A stretch of 64,000 bases of DNA from Brachybacterium sp036311905 (lineage in GTDB: Bacteria; Actinomycetota; Actinomycetes; Actinomycetales; Dermabacteraceae): assembly GCF_036311905.1 (NCBI RefSeq), contig NZ_JAZDCH010000012.1, positions 74,558 through 138,557 on the forward strand, written 5' to 3'. Positions 16,467 through 25,431 of the stretch are shown here, in pieces. The notes under the pieces are model-generated. The model was not told the DNA's origin. It saw only the letters and a list, made by a program, of their open reading frames with translations, and did not search any database. Made by a program: the position numbers and the translations under genes. Within the stretch, counting starts at the first letter, position 1. Each line of letters opens with the position of its first letter.

Positions 16467-16603
16467 GGAGCGCCGGTTGAGGACGCCGTGCCTACGCTGA
16501 GCGGCGGGAAGCGGCGGGAGAGGGGCGGGAGAGGGGCGAGAGAGGGGGCGGGAGAGATTGGCGGCGGGCGCGGCGGAAGCGGCCGGAGCGCCAGAGGCAT
16601 GAC

Positions 16604-16652
16604 GACGCCCCGCCACCCGGGCCGAACGGGTCGGCGGGGGTGACGGGGCGTC
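16604..16652 (-). terminator. Likely terminator of the minus-strand stress-protein gene
   Basis: GACGCCCCG (16604-16612) and CGGGGCGTC (16644-16652) pair around an inner GC-rich segment that can fold further. It lies about 30 nt beyond the stop codon of the minus-strand gene. Confidence 0.55.
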
Positions 16653-16683
16653 GGCAGAGCTCAGCGGCGGCGGAGGAGCCTGC

Positions 16684-17622
16684 TCAGCGCGGCGAGTCGG
16701 GATCCTCGCCCGAGGCCGTGCCCGTATCGGGCGTCTCGGTGCTCGATGCCCGGCGGGTGCCGTCGGTTGGCCGGTCAGCCGGTGCGGTGCTCTCGCGCAG
16801 CGGCGTTCCGGCGGGCTGCCCGAACTGGGGGCGGCTCGGTGCCGGCGCGGCGGGGGCCGACGGCGCAGCAGTCGGTGCGGGCTGGCCGTACGACGGCGCG
16901 GTGCGCTGGGGCGCCGAGGGGTGAATGGGAGCTGCCGGCCCGCCCTGACCGAACGGGGTGTCCGACGTGACCGGGTAGCTCGCCTGCGGGGGAGTCGCAT
17001 GCTGGTGTCCGGTCTGCGGGTCCGCACCGTAGGGGCCGGCCACGCCACGGGCGGAAGCGGGCGCGCCGCCGATCGAACCGGCCGCCCCGGCACCGGGCGC
17101 CGCCGGTACGCCGACGGTGCCGCGCTGCGGGGCCGCCACGCCCTGCTCGGCGAGGATGCGGCGGGCCTCCCCGGAGTGCTTGTGCTCGACGAGCAGCTCG
17201 TACTGCATCGGGATGGTCGCGGTCATCGAGGTGAAGTCCCGCTTCCCGCCACTCATCGCGTAGCCGATCACCGACCACACGGTGAAGAAGACGATGCCCA
17301 TGAGCACCGCCGAGATCACGACGCCGATGTTGCCGGGGCTGAGGAACATGAGGATGAGTCCGACGAACAAGCCCATCCACACACCCGAGAGCACGCCCTG
17401 GCCGATCACCCTGCCCCAGGTGCGCCGTCCGGTGACGCGCTCCATCAGTCGCAGATCGGTCCCGACGATGAGTGTGGACTGCACGGGGAACTGCCGGTCC
17501 GCGAGCGTGTCGACGACCGACTGCACCTCGGAGTAGGTGGAGTACACGCCGAGCGAGTGGGGGTACTCGAGGTTGAACAGTCGGGCTGTGTGCGGGGAGA
17601 CGGATCCGGAGGGCTGGCTCAT
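16684..17622 (-). CDS. Membrane protein of the YflT-like general stress family
   Basis: A 312-residue protein. Residues about 15-65 (LEYPHSLGVYSTYSEVQSVV) resemble the heat-induced stress protein YflT domain found as 'general stress protein' in actinobacteria. Two hydrophobic segments follow (about 72-95 and 97-120), then a short soluble part and a long Pro/Ala/Gln-rich tail (about 165-312) that is probably disordered. The start MSQPSGSVS at 17622 is chosen because upstream in-frame residues are not conserved-looking. The biochemical role is unknown. It is convergent with tuf and divergent from the sugar transporter genes. Confidence 0.7.
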   Translation of the reverse strand: MSQPSGSVSPHTARLFNLEYPHSLGVYSTYSEVQSVVDTLADRQFPVQSTLIVGTDLRLMERVTGRRTWGRVIGQGVLSGVWMGLFVGLILMFLSPGNIGVVISAVLMGIVFFTVWSVIGYAMSGGKRDFTSMTATIPMQYELLVEHKHSGEARRILAEQGVAAPQRGTVGVPAAPGAGAAGSIGGAPASARGVAGPYGADPQTGHQHATPPQASYPVTSDTPFGQGGPAAPIHPSAPQRTAPSYGQPAPTAAPSAPAAPAPSRPQFGQPAGTPLRESTAPADRPTDGTRRASSTETPDTGTASGEDPDSPR

Positions 17623-17896
17623 GGGGCCAGGGTAGACCGCGGCGTTCCGCGTGACCTGCACGGGCGCCGGGCGTCGCCGGGGGATCCGCTGATCGGAGGC
17701 TGGACGCGCGACGACGAGGTTCTCCGGATGCTCGGTAGGGGGCTCGTGGCGGGCTGCTCGCGTATATCGAACCGTGATCTTCGGCTGCATGAAGACGACC
17801 GTTTAGGGGTCCGCACGAGCGTAATGTGGCGGCCACCAACGGCGAGGGCGCCGACCACGGGGCCCAGCCATGCCATCTCGAAGGAGTGCTGGAGCC

Positions 17897-19357
17897 ATGG
17901 AAGAGCCCACGAAACTCACCGTACCGGAGACCCCGGCGGATCGTCTCGGCGCCTCGCGTCGCCTGTTCCTCGGCCTCGCCGGCGCCTCCGCCGGTGCCGC
18001 GGCCCTGAGCGCCTGCGCCGCCGGAGGGGGCGGCGGAGGTGAGGAAGGCGGCGGCGCCGTCTCCGAAGGAGGGGGAGAGGTCAGCGACGACAACCCCTTC
18101 GGCATCGATACGGCGGGCACCGTCGACGTCGTCATCTTCAACGGCGGCTACGGCGATCAGTACGCGAAGGACGCCGGGACGAAGTACAAGGAGCTCTACC
18201 CCGACTCCGACCCGCAGGTCTCCTCGACCGTCAACATCCAGCCGGACCTGCAGCCGCGATTCATCGACGGCACCCCTCCGGATCTCTTCGACAACTCGGG
18301 CGCGCAGTCGATGAACGCCGGGGCGCTGATCTCCGAGGGCTCCCTCGCCGATATCACCGCGCTGCTCGAGGCGCCGTCCCTGGACGGGGAGGGCACCGTG
18401 GGCGACACCCTGCTGCCGGGGGCGCTGGACCCGGGCACCTACTCGGGCACGGTCTACGCCCTGAACTACGTCTACACCGTTTACGCCCTCTGGTACTCGG
18501 GAGCCCAGTTCGAGGAGAAGGGCTGGGCGCCGCCCACCACCTGGGACGAGCTGATGACCATCGGCGAGGCCGCGAAGGGGGAGGGGCTCGCGCTCTTACC
18601 GTGGGGCGGCCAGAACGCGTCGAACTACTACCAGGAGCTCGCCATCTCCATGGCGATCAAGGAGGGCGGCGACGAGATCCGGACGAAGATCGACTCCCTG
18701 GCGGAGGACGCCTTCTCCCAGGACGCCGTGGTCGCCGCCTATGCCGCGATCGAGGAGGCGGTGACGGCCGGCTACTTCCTCTCGGGCGGTGCGAGCATCA
18801 AGCACACCGAGGCGCAGACCCAGTGGGTGACCGGCAAGGCGGTGATGTACCCGTCGGGCTCCTGGATCGAGAACGAGCAGCGGGACACCACTCCCGAGGG
18901 CTACCAGATGATGGCGTGCCCGGTGCCGCTGCTCTCCTCGGGCGCAGCCATGCCGCTCGAGGCGATCCACGGCACCGCCGGCGAGCCGTTCTTCATCCCG
19001 TCCCAGGCGGCGCACGGTGCCGGTGGGCTGGAGTTCCTGCGGGTCATGCTCTCCAAGGAGCAGGCGGAGAACTTCTCCTCGATGACCTCCTCGCCCACCA
19101 TCGTCAAGGACACCATCCCGGACGACGCCTTCGGGTCCACGGCACTGGCCTCCACCAACGAGATGATCAAAGCCGCCGGAGAGAACACCTTCCACTTCAA
19201 CTTCCGCGACTGGTACGGGCTCGGCCCCGACTCCGTCACGCTGTGGACGGAGTTCCTCAACGGCGACATCACCGCCGATCAGGCACGCGAGCGGGAGCAG
19301 GGCCTGATCGATGCCGTGCGCGAGGACGACAGCATCGACAAGTTCGACGTCGTCTGA
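17897..19357 (+). CDS. Sugar ABC transporter substrate-binding lipoprotein (NgcE-like)
   Basis: A 486-residue exported binding protein. It has a twin-arginine-like signal (SRRLFLGLAG) ending in a lipobox (LSAC), so it is lipid-anchored outside the membrane. The body is an extracellular solute-binding protein of family 1; the segments FFIPSQAAHGAGGLEFLRVM and NFSSMTSSPT resemble NgcE, the N-acetylglucosamine/chitobiose-binding protein of Streptomyces. The substrate is inferred from family only. ATG 17897 follows AAGGAG. It overlaps the next permease by one base (TGATG). The 274-nt upstream gap shows no clear promoter; TAATGT at 17822-17827 is a candidate -10. Confidence 0.85.
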   Translation: MEEPTKLTVPETPADRLGASRRLFLGLAGASAGAAALSACAAGGGGGGEEGGGAVSEGGGEVSDDNPFGIDTAGTVDVVIFNGGYGDQYAKDAGTKYKELYPDSDPQVSSTVNIQPDLQPRFIDGTPPDLFDNSGAQSMNAGALISEGSLADITALLEAPSLDGEGTVGDTLLPGALDPGTYSGTVYALNYVYTVYALWYSGAQFEEKGWAPPTTWDELMTIGEAAKGEGLALLPWGGQNASNYYQELAISMAIKEGGDEIRTKIDSLAEDAFSQDAVVAAYAAIEEAVTAGYFLSGGASIKHTEAQTQWVTGKAVMYPSGSWIENEQRDTTPEGYQMMACPVPLLSSGAAMPLEAIHGTAGEPFFIPSQAAHGAGGLEFLRVMLSKEQAENFSSMTSSPTIVKDTIPDDAFGSTALASTNEMIKAAGENTFHFNFRDWYGLGPDSVTLWTEFLNGDITADQAREREQGLIDAVREDDSIDKFDVV

Positions 19358-20325
19358 TGGCAGCTGTCCCCGTCGCCGGCCCGTCGGGTGCCACCTCCGA
19401 CACTCGACGGGCCCGCGCCCGTCTTACCCCGTCCCGCCTGCTCTTCTTCGCTCTCTTCCTCGGTCTGCCGCTGCTGCTGTACGGCCTCTTCGTGGTGTGG
19501 CCGGTGCTGCAGGCCGTCGTCTTCTCCTTCACGAACTGGCGCGGCTACGCGGCTGCCCCGGAGTTCATCGGCCTGGACAACTACATCCGCCTCTTCCAGG
19601 ACGACACCTTCCTGCGAGCCCTGCGCAACAACCTGATCCTGCTGGTCGCGCTGCCCACCGTGGTCATCTCCCTGGCCTTCGCCCTGGCGGTGCTGGTCAC
19701 CGTCGGCGGCGATTCGAAGGGCGAGATCCGCGGAGTCCGCGGCGCGAGCATCTATCGCGTCGTGAGCTTCTTCCCGTACGTGATCCCCGCGGTGGTCGTC
19801 GGCATCCTCTTCGCCTTCGTCTACTCGCCCAACGGCGGACTGCTCAACGGCATGCTCGGACTGATCGGCCTCGACCACGGGATCGGCTGGCTCGGCGACC
19901 GACGCTTCGCCCTCGCGGCGATCGTCGCCGCCGTGGTCTGGTCGCTCGTCGGCTTCTACATGGTGCTCTTCGTCGCCGCGATCAAGGCGATCCCGTCCGA
20001 GGTGGTCGAGGCGGCGCGCCTCGACGGCTGCGGCCGGGTCCGCCTCGCGGTGCAGATCATCCTGCCGATGGTGCGGGAGAACGTCTCCACGGCCGTGGTC
20101 TACATGGGCATCATGGCGCTGGATATGTTCGTCTACATCAACGTCATGACTCCGAACGGCGGCACCGGCAAGTCGACCGAGGTCATCTCCCGCTATCTCT
20201 ACGAGACCGCCTTCCAGAAGTCTCAGTTCGGGTTGGCCTCCGCGATGGGCGTGGTCCTGGCCCTGGTCACGATGCTGATGGCCGTGATCGTGCTCTTCGG
20301 CGTCGGACGGAAGGGGGACGTATGA
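19357..20325 (+). CDS. Sugar ABC transporter permease 1 (NgcF-like)
   Basis: A 322-residue inner-membrane permease with about six hydrophobic segments and the EAA loop (VVEAARLDGCGRVRLAVQIILP) that contacts the ATPase. It begins within the stop of the binding-protein gene and ends overlapping the next permease by four bases (ATGA), so all three are one operon. No ATP-binding subunit is encoded, suggesting a shared ATPase of the MsiK type elsewhere. Confidence 0.88.
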   Translation: MAAVPVAGPSGATSDTRRARARLTPSRLLFFALFLGLPLLLYGLFVVWPVLQAVVFSFTNWRGYAAAPEFIGLDNYIRLFQDDTFLRALRNNLILLVALPTVVISLAFALAVLVTVGGDSKGEIRGVRGASIYRVVSFFPYVIPAVVVGILFAFVYSPNGGLLNGMLGLIGLDHGIGWLGDRRFALAAIVAAVVWSLVGFYMVLFVAAIKAIPSEVVEAARLDGCGRVRLAVQIILPMVRENVSTAVVYMGIMALDMFVYINVMTPNGGTGKSTEVISRYLYETAFQKSQFGLASAMGVVLALVTMLMAVIVLFGVGRKGDV

Positions 20326-21188
20326 GCACCGCCCTCGAACGCCGCCCTCCCCACCGCACGGCCGGCGACCGGATCTTCGGCACGGTCGCCCACGTGGTCC
20401 TCACGGTCTGGGCGCTGCTGGTGATCCTGCCGCTGATCTGGACCGTGTACAGCTCCTTCAAGGGCTCCCGGGAGATCCTCACCTCGCCCTTCGCCCTGCC
20501 GGAGCGGTGGCGGCTGGACAACTTCGTCACCGCCTGGCAGGAGGCCGGCATCGGCCGGTTCTTCGGCAACACGCTGATAGTCGTGGGCTCGGCGCTGTTC
20601 CTGGTGATGCTGCTGGGTTCGATGTGCGCCTATGTGCTGGCGCGCTTCGAGTTCCCGGGCCGACGGGCGATCTACTACGCGCTCATCGCCGGGCTCACCT
20701 TCCCGTTGTTCCTCGCGGTGGTGCCGCTGTTCTTCGTGCTGCAGTCGATGGGGCTGCGGGGCACCTACGTGGGGCTGATCCTGTCCTATGCGGGCTTCGC
20801 GCTGCCGTTCACGGTGTTCTTCCTCTACGCGTTCTTCCGGCAGCTGCCCGAGGAGATCGCCGAGGCGGCCGCGATCGACGGCGCCGGGGACTTCCGCACC
20901 TTCTTCCAGGTGATGATCCCGATGGCGGGGCCCGGCCTCGCGAGCGTCACGATCTTCAACTTCCTGGGGCTGTGGAACCAGTTCCTCCTCCCGGTGGTGC
21001 TGAACTCCGACGAGGACAAGTACGTGCTCGCCCAGGGCCTGGTGAACCTCCAGGCCCAGCAGGGGTACCAGTCGGACTGGGGCGCGATGTTCGCCTCCGT
21101 CACGATCACGATCCTGCCGGTGCTGATCGTCTACGTGATCTTCCAGCGCCAGCTGCAGGGCGGGATCGGGCCGTCGACGAACAAGTAG
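20322..21188 (+). CDS. Sugar ABC transporter permease 2 (NgcG-like)
   Basis: A 288-residue permease of the carbohydrate-uptake-1 class, with about six membrane segments and an EAA loop (EEIAEAAAIDGAGDFRTFFQ). It is the last gene of the sugar operon. rpsJ starts 400 nt downstream; no clear hairpin terminator is seen directly after the stop. Confidence 0.88.
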   Translation: MSTALERRPPHRTAGDRIFGTVAHVVLTVWALLVILPLIWTVYSSFKGSREILTSPFALPERWRLDNFVTAWQEAGIGRFFGNTLIVVGSALFLVMLLGSMCAYVLARFEFPGRRAIYYALIAGLTFPLFLAVVPLFFVLQSMGLRGTYVGLILSYAGFALPFTVFFLYAFFRQLPEEIAEAAAIDGAGDFRTFFQVMIPMAGPGLASVTIFNFLGLWNQFLLPVVLNSDEDKYVLAQGLVNLQAQQGYQSDWGAMFASVTITILPVLIVYVIFQRQLQGGIGPSTNK

Positions 21189-21292
21189 GCACAAGCAGGG
21201 GCACGGACACGTCGGGGCAGCTACGTTCCAGTGCGGACCGGCCGACGGGGCGCCCCGGGAGCATCCTGTGACGGGGTGCACCCGGGGTCCCC

Positions 21293-21322
21293 TTGTGAGT
21301 ACCTTCCGATCTCTGGCAGACT
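21293..21322 (+). promoter_or_regulatory. Putative promoter of the S10 operon
   Basis: TTGTGA (21293-21298) and CAGACT (21317-21322) are spaced by 18 bp. The sequence around the -10 (AGACTGT) matches the rpsL promoter (TAGACTGT). It gives an rpsJ leader of about 260 nt with no gene in it, where S10/L4-type autoregulation could act. Confidence 0.5.
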
Positions 21323-21589
21323 GTTGGAGTTGTCTGCGCGGGCCGACATGCCCGGTTCCGTTCTCCGAGGGTCTTCCTCGGCGAATGATCACCGGATGAG
21401 GTCCGACCCGAGGATGCGAACGATGCCCATGCATCGAGCGCGCATCGTCAGAGGGATATGCGCAGTACGCAGCCGGTCCTCGGCGGCCTCCTGCTGGGCT
21501 CATGCGCCCCGCGGAGGGCGACACGCCCGTCCTCGGGTGTCGGGGGAGCGGCTGTATTCATGCCAGACGAAGAAGAGAGACAGGACGCC

Positions 21590-21898
21590 ATGGCGGGACA
21601 GAAGATCCGCATCCGGCTCAAGTCGTACGACCACGAGGTGATCGACAGCTCGGCGCGCAAGATCGTCGACACGGTGACCTCCGCGGGCGCGACTGTGGTG
21701 GGCCCGGTGCCGCTGCCGACCGAGAAGAACGTGTTCGTCGTGATCCGGTCGCCCCACAAGTACAAGGACTCCCGTGAGCACTTCGAGATGCGCACGCACA
21801 AGCGACTGATCGACATCGTCGATCCCACGCCGAAGGCCGTGGACTCGCTCATGCGTCTCGACCTGCCGGCGGACGTCAACATCGAGATCAAGCTCTGA
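21590..21898 (+). CDS. rpsJ: Small ribosomal subunit protein S10
   Basis: The 102-residue S10 (MAGQKIRIRLKSYDHEVIDS). ATG 21590 gives the exact family length although the frame is open upstream; AGGA lies just before. The protein also serves as NusE in transcription antitermination. It leads the S10 operon. Confidence 0.97.
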   Translation: MAGQKIRIRLKSYDHEVIDSSARKIVDTVTSAGATVVGPVPLPTEKNVFVVIRSPHKYKDSREHFEMRTHKRLIDIVDPTPKAVDSLMRLDLPADVNIEIKL

Positions 21899-21909
21899 GG
21901 GTGGTGGAG

Positions 21910-22590
21910 ATGAGCAACGAACTGACGGGCCAGAGCGCCCGACCCGTGTCCGGCGTGCTCGGCACCAAGCTCGGCATGACCCAGGTCTGGGACGAGAACG
22001 GCAAGCTCGTGCCGGTGACCGTCGTGCAGGCGGCCGGCAACGTCGTCACCCAGATCCGCTCCGTCGAGACCGACGGCTACGACGCGGTCCAGATCGCCTA
22101 CGGGCAGATCGACCCCCGCAAGGTCTCGCAGCCGCTCAAGGGCCACTTCGAGAAGGCCGGCGTGACCCCGCGCCGTCACCTCGTCGAGCTGCGCACCCCG
22201 AACGCCGCGGAGTTCACCCTCGGCCAGGAGATCGACGCCTCGATCTTCGAGGCCGGCCAGAAGGTCGACGTCGTCGGCACCTCCAAGGGCAAGGGCACCG
22301 CCGGTGTCATGAAGCGTCACGGCTTCGCCGGCGTCTCCGCCTCCCACGGTGCGCACCGCAACCACCGCAAGCCGGGCTCCATCGGCGGCGCGTCCACCCC
22401 GGGCCGCGTCTTCAAGGGCCTGCGCATGGCGGGTCGTATGGGCAACGCCCGTACCTCTGTCCAGAACCTGACCGTCCACGCGGTCGACGTCGAGAAGGGC
22501 CTCGTGCTCGTCAAGGGCGCCGTTCCCGGCCCCAAGGGCGGCCTCGTGCTCGTCCGCTCGGCGGTCAAGAGCCCCGTGAAGGAGGCCTGA
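21910..22590 (+). CDS. rplC: Large ribosomal subunit protein L3
   Basis: About 226 residues (MSNELTGQSARPVSGVLGTKLGMTQVW), with the conserved central loop near the peptidyl-transferase centre (HGAHRNHRKPGSIGGASTPG). GTG codons at 21901 and 21904 are in frame, but TGAGGG (21896-21901) is best placed for ATG 21910. Separated from rpsJ by 11 nt. Confidence 0.95.
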   Translation: MSNELTGQSARPVSGVLGTKLGMTQVWDENGKLVPVTVVQAAGNVVTQIRSVETDGYDAVQIAYGQIDPRKVSQPLKGHFEKAGVTPRRHLVELRTPNAAEFTLGQEIDASIFEAGQKVDVVGTSKGKGTAGVMKRHGFAGVSASHGAHRNHRKPGSIGGASTPGRVFKGLRMAGRMGNARTSVQNLTVHAVDVEKGLVLVKGAVPGPKGGLVLVRSAVKSPVKEA

Positions 22591-22595
22591 GCCCG

Positions 22596-23534
22596 ATGGC
22601 AGCCAACCTGACCGTCGACGTGCTCGATCCGGCCGGCAAGAAGTCCGGCTCCGTCGAGCTGCCCGCGTCGATCTTCGACGTGCAGACCAACGTCCCCCTG
22701 ATCCACCAGGTCGTCGTCGCCCAGCAGGCGGCGGCCCGTCAGGGCACCCACCAGGCCAAGACCCGCGGCGAGGTCCGCGGCGGCGGCAAGAAGCCCTGGA
22801 AGCAGAAGGGCACCGGTCGTGCCCGTCAGGGCTCGCTGCGCGCCCCGCAGTTCACCGGCGGCGGCACGGTCCACGGCCCGGTGCCGCGCGACTACAGCCA
22901 GCGCACCCCCAAGAAGATGAAGGCTGCCGCGCTGCGCGGTGCCCTCTCCGATCGCGCCCGCAACGGTCGCGTGCACGTGGTCTCCTCGCTCCTCGCGGGC
23001 GACGCCCCGTCCACCAAGGCCGTCCGCGTGACCCTGTCCCACGTCTCCGACCGCCGGCACCTGCTGGTCGTCGTGTCGCGTGACGACGATCTGGGCGCGC
23101 TGAGCTCGCGCAACCTGCCGACCACCCACGTCCTGTACGCGGACCAGGTGAACACCTACGACGTCATGCTCTCCGACGACGTCGTGTTCACCGCCGGTGC
23201 GCTCGAGGACTTCGTGGCTCAGGCGACCCTGGCCCTGCCCACCTCGTCCTTCGCCGCCGCTCGCGCGGCGTCCGCCGCCCCGGCCCCGGCCGCTGCGGTG
23301 GAGGAGGGCCCCCACGGCGCGGGTTCCGCGGCCCCCCTGGCCGACGGCTCCGCTCCCGAGGGCTTCGACATCAAGGGCAACCAGGGCTCGATGAAGTTCC
23401 ACACCCCGGACTCCCCGTGGTACGGCCGCACCAAGGCCGAGGTCTGGTTCGCGACCGAGGGGGCCGCCAAGGCCGCCGGATTCGTGAACGCTGTCAAGGA
23501 GTCCGCCTCGTCCGATGAGGAGGCCGCCAAGTGA
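22596..23534 (+). CDS. rplD: Large ribosomal subunit protein L4 with extra C-terminal module
   Basis: At 312 residues this L4 is about 100 longer than usual. Residues 1-208 are a normal L4 (GEVRGGGKKPWKQKGTGRAR tentacle, ending VVFTAGALEDFVAQ). Residues 209-254 form an Ala/Pro-rich linker. Residues 255-302 form a compact segment, GFDIKGNQGSMKFHTPDSPW then YGRTKAEVWFATEGAAKAAG, that is not part of L4. I recall similar segments at the ends of actinobacterial proteins, including ribosomal proteins, under the name 'sunset domain'; I could not check this. The frame is continuous and the last codons overlap the rplW start (GTGA), so the extension is genuinely encoded. Confidence 0.95.
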   Translation: MAANLTVDVLDPAGKKSGSVELPASIFDVQTNVPLIHQVVVAQQAAARQGTHQAKTRGEVRGGGKKPWKQKGTGRARQGSLRAPQFTGGGTVHGPVPRDYSQRTPKKMKAAALRGALSDRARNGRVHVVSSLLAGDAPSTKAVRVTLSHVSDRRHLLVVVSRDDDLGALSSRNLPTTHVLYADQVNTYDVMLSDDVVFTAGALEDFVAQATLALPTSSFAAARAASAAPAPAAAVEEGPHGAGSAAPLADGSAPEGFDIKGNQGSMKFHTPDSPWYGRTKAEVWFATEGAAKAAGFVNAVKESASSDEEAAK

Positions 23535-23833
23535 GCGCGCTGAACAAGGATCCCCGCGACATCCTGCTGGCCCCGGTCGTCTCCGAGAAGAGCTACGGCC
23601 TGATGGACGAGGGCAAGTACACCTTCGTCGTCGCCGGCGATGCGAACAAGACCGAGATCAAGATCGCCGTCGAGAAGATCTTCGACGTCAAGGTGGCCTC
23701 GGTGAACACGATCAACCGTCAGGGCAAGGCGCGTCGCACGCGCTTCGGGATGGGCAAGCGCAAGGACACCAAGCGCGCCATCGTGACCCTGAACGACGGA
23801 GCCATCGACATCTTCGGAGGGTCGGTCGCCTGA
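23531..23833 (+). CDS. rplW: Large ribosomal subunit protein L23
   Basis: The 100-residue L23 (MSALNKDPRDILLAPVVSEKSY), located at the peptide exit tunnel and docking site for trigger factor and SRP. GTG 23531 overlaps the rplD stop by four bases. Length and the KRKDTKRAIVTL segment fit the family. Confidence 0.97.
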   Translation: MSALNKDPRDILLAPVVSEKSYGLMDEGKYTFVVAGDANKTEIKIAVEKIFDVKVASVNTINRQGKARRTRFGMGKRKDTKRAIVTLNDGAIDIFGGSVA

Positions 23834-23879
23834 GGCGGCCGACATCCGAAGAGCCGAAGAGAGTCTGAGGGAAACCCAC

Positions 23880-24716
23880 ATGGCAATTCGTAAGAGCAAG
23901 CCGACCACTCCCGGTCGTCGCGGCTCGAGTGGCTCCGACTTCGTCGAGGTCACCCGGTCCACGCCGGAGAAGTCCCTGGTGCGTCCGCTGTCCAAGAGCG
24001 GCGGCCGCAACAACAACGGCCGCATCACGTCCCGTCACCGGGGCGGCGGTCACAAGCGCGCCTACCGCGTGATCGACTTCCGTCGTCACGACAAGGACGG
24101 CGTGAACGCCAAGGTCGCGCACATCGAGTACGACCCCAACCGCACCGCGCGCATCGCGCTGCTGCACTACGCCGACGGCGAGAAGCGTTACATCCTCGCC
24201 CCGGCCAAGCTGCGTCAGGGCGACTGGATCGAGAACGGTCCTGCCGCGGACATCAAGCCCGGCAACAACCTGCCCTTGCGCAACATCCCGCTGGGCACCG
24301 TGATCCACGCGATCGAGCTCCGCCCCGGCGGCGGCGCGAAGATCGCGCGCTCGGCCGGCGCCTCCGTGCAGCTCGTCGCCAAGGAGGGCCCGTACGCCCA
24401 GCTGCGTATGCCCTCCGGCGAGATCCGCAACGTCGACGCCCGCTGCCGCGCCACCATCGGCGAGGTCGGCAACGCCGAGCAGTCCAACATCAACTGGGGC
24501 AAGGCCGGCCGCATGCGCTGGAAGGGCAAGCGCCCCCACGTCCGTGGCGTGGTCATGAACCCGGTCGACCACCCGCACGGTGGTGGCGAGGGCCGCACCT
24601 CCGGTGGTCGTCATCCGGTGTCGCCCTGGGGTCAGCCCGAGGGCCGTACCCGAAAGCCGGGCAAGGAGAGCGACAAGCTCATCGTGCGCCGTCGTCGGAC
24701 CGGCAAGAAGCGCTGA
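23880..24716 (+). CDS. rplB: Large ribosomal subunit protein L2
   Basis: The 278-residue L2, required for peptidyl transfer. The C-terminal motif with the essential histidine is present (NPVDHPHGGGEGRTSGGRHP). GAGGGA precedes the ATG. Normal length. Confidence 0.97.
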   Translation: MAIRKSKPTTPGRRGSSGSDFVEVTRSTPEKSLVRPLSKSGGRNNNGRITSRHRGGGHKRAYRVIDFRRHDKDGVNAKVAHIEYDPNRTARIALLHYADGEKRYILAPAKLRQGDWIENGPAADIKPGNNLPLRNIPLGTVIHAIELRPGGGAKIARSAGASVQLVAKEGPYAQLRMPSGEIRNVDARCRATIGEVGNAEQSNINWGKAGRMRWKGKRPHVRGVVMNPVDHPHGGGEGRTSGGRHPVSPWGQPEGRTRKPGKESDKLIVRRRRTGKKR

Positions 24717-24731
24717 TAGGGAGAATCACCA

Positions 24732-25013
24732 ATGCCTCGCAGTATCGCCAAGGGCCCGTTCGTCGACGATCACCTTCAGAAGAAGGTGGACGCTCAGAAC
24801 GAAAAGGGCACCAAGAACCTGATCAAGACCTGGTCGCGTCGTTCGGTCATCACCCCGGACTTCCTCGGCCACACCTTCGCAGTGCACGACGGTCGGAAGC
24901 ACGTCACGGTGTTCGTCACCGAGTCGATGGTCGGCCACAAGCTCGGCGAGTTCGCCCCCACGCGGACTTTCAAGGGCCACGAGAAGGACGACAAGAAGGG
25001 CCGTCGTCGCTGA
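24732..25013 (+). CDS. rpsS: Small ribosomal subunit protein S19
   Basis: The 93-residue S19 (MPRSIAKGPFVDDHLQKKV), partner of S13 in the 30S head. It starts 15 nt after rplB. Confidence 0.97.
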   Translation: MPRSIAKGPFVDDHLQKKVDAQNEKGTKNLIKTWSRRSVITPDFLGHTFAVHDGRKHVTVFVTESMVGHKLGEFAPTRTFKGHEKDDKKGRRR

Positions 25014-25065
25014 CCTCCGGTCAGCAGCGACTGCGCTTCTCGAATTCGAGAGAAAGCAGGAAGCA

Positions 25066-25419
25066 ATGGAAGCCAAGGCGCAGGTGCGGTACCTCCGCAT
25101 GTCGCCCATGAAGGCTCGCCGCGTTGTCGACCTGATTCGTGGCAAGAGCACGGCCGAGGCCCTGGACACCCTGCGGTTCGCTCCGCAGGCAGCCAGCGAG
25201 CCCGTCCTCAAGCTCGTCGAGTCCGCGATCGCCAACGCGCGGGTGAAGGCAGACCAGGCGGGGGAGCGCTTCGACGAGCGCGAGCTCGTCGTGTCCGCCG
25301 CCTATGTCGATGAGGGTCCGACCATGAAGCGGTTCCAGCCGCGAGCTCAGGGTCGTGCCTTCCAGATCAAGAAGCGCACCAGCCACGTCACCGTGGTGGT
25401 CGCTCCCGTGAACAAGTAA
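25066..25419 (+). CDS. rplV: Large ribosomal subunit protein L22
   Basis: The 117-residue L22, whose hairpin lines the exit tunnel (MKRFQPRAQGRAFQIKKRTS). The start MEAKAQVRYLRMSPMKARRV is standard. An AGCAGGAAG site precedes the ATG. Confidence 0.97.
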   Translation: MEAKAQVRYLRMSPMKARRVVDLIRGKSTAEALDTLRFAPQAASEPVLKLVESAIANARVKADQAGERFDERELVVSAAYVDEGPTMKRFQPRAQGRAFQIKKRTSHVTVVVAPVNK

Positions 25420-25431
25420 GGAGCCAAGCGA

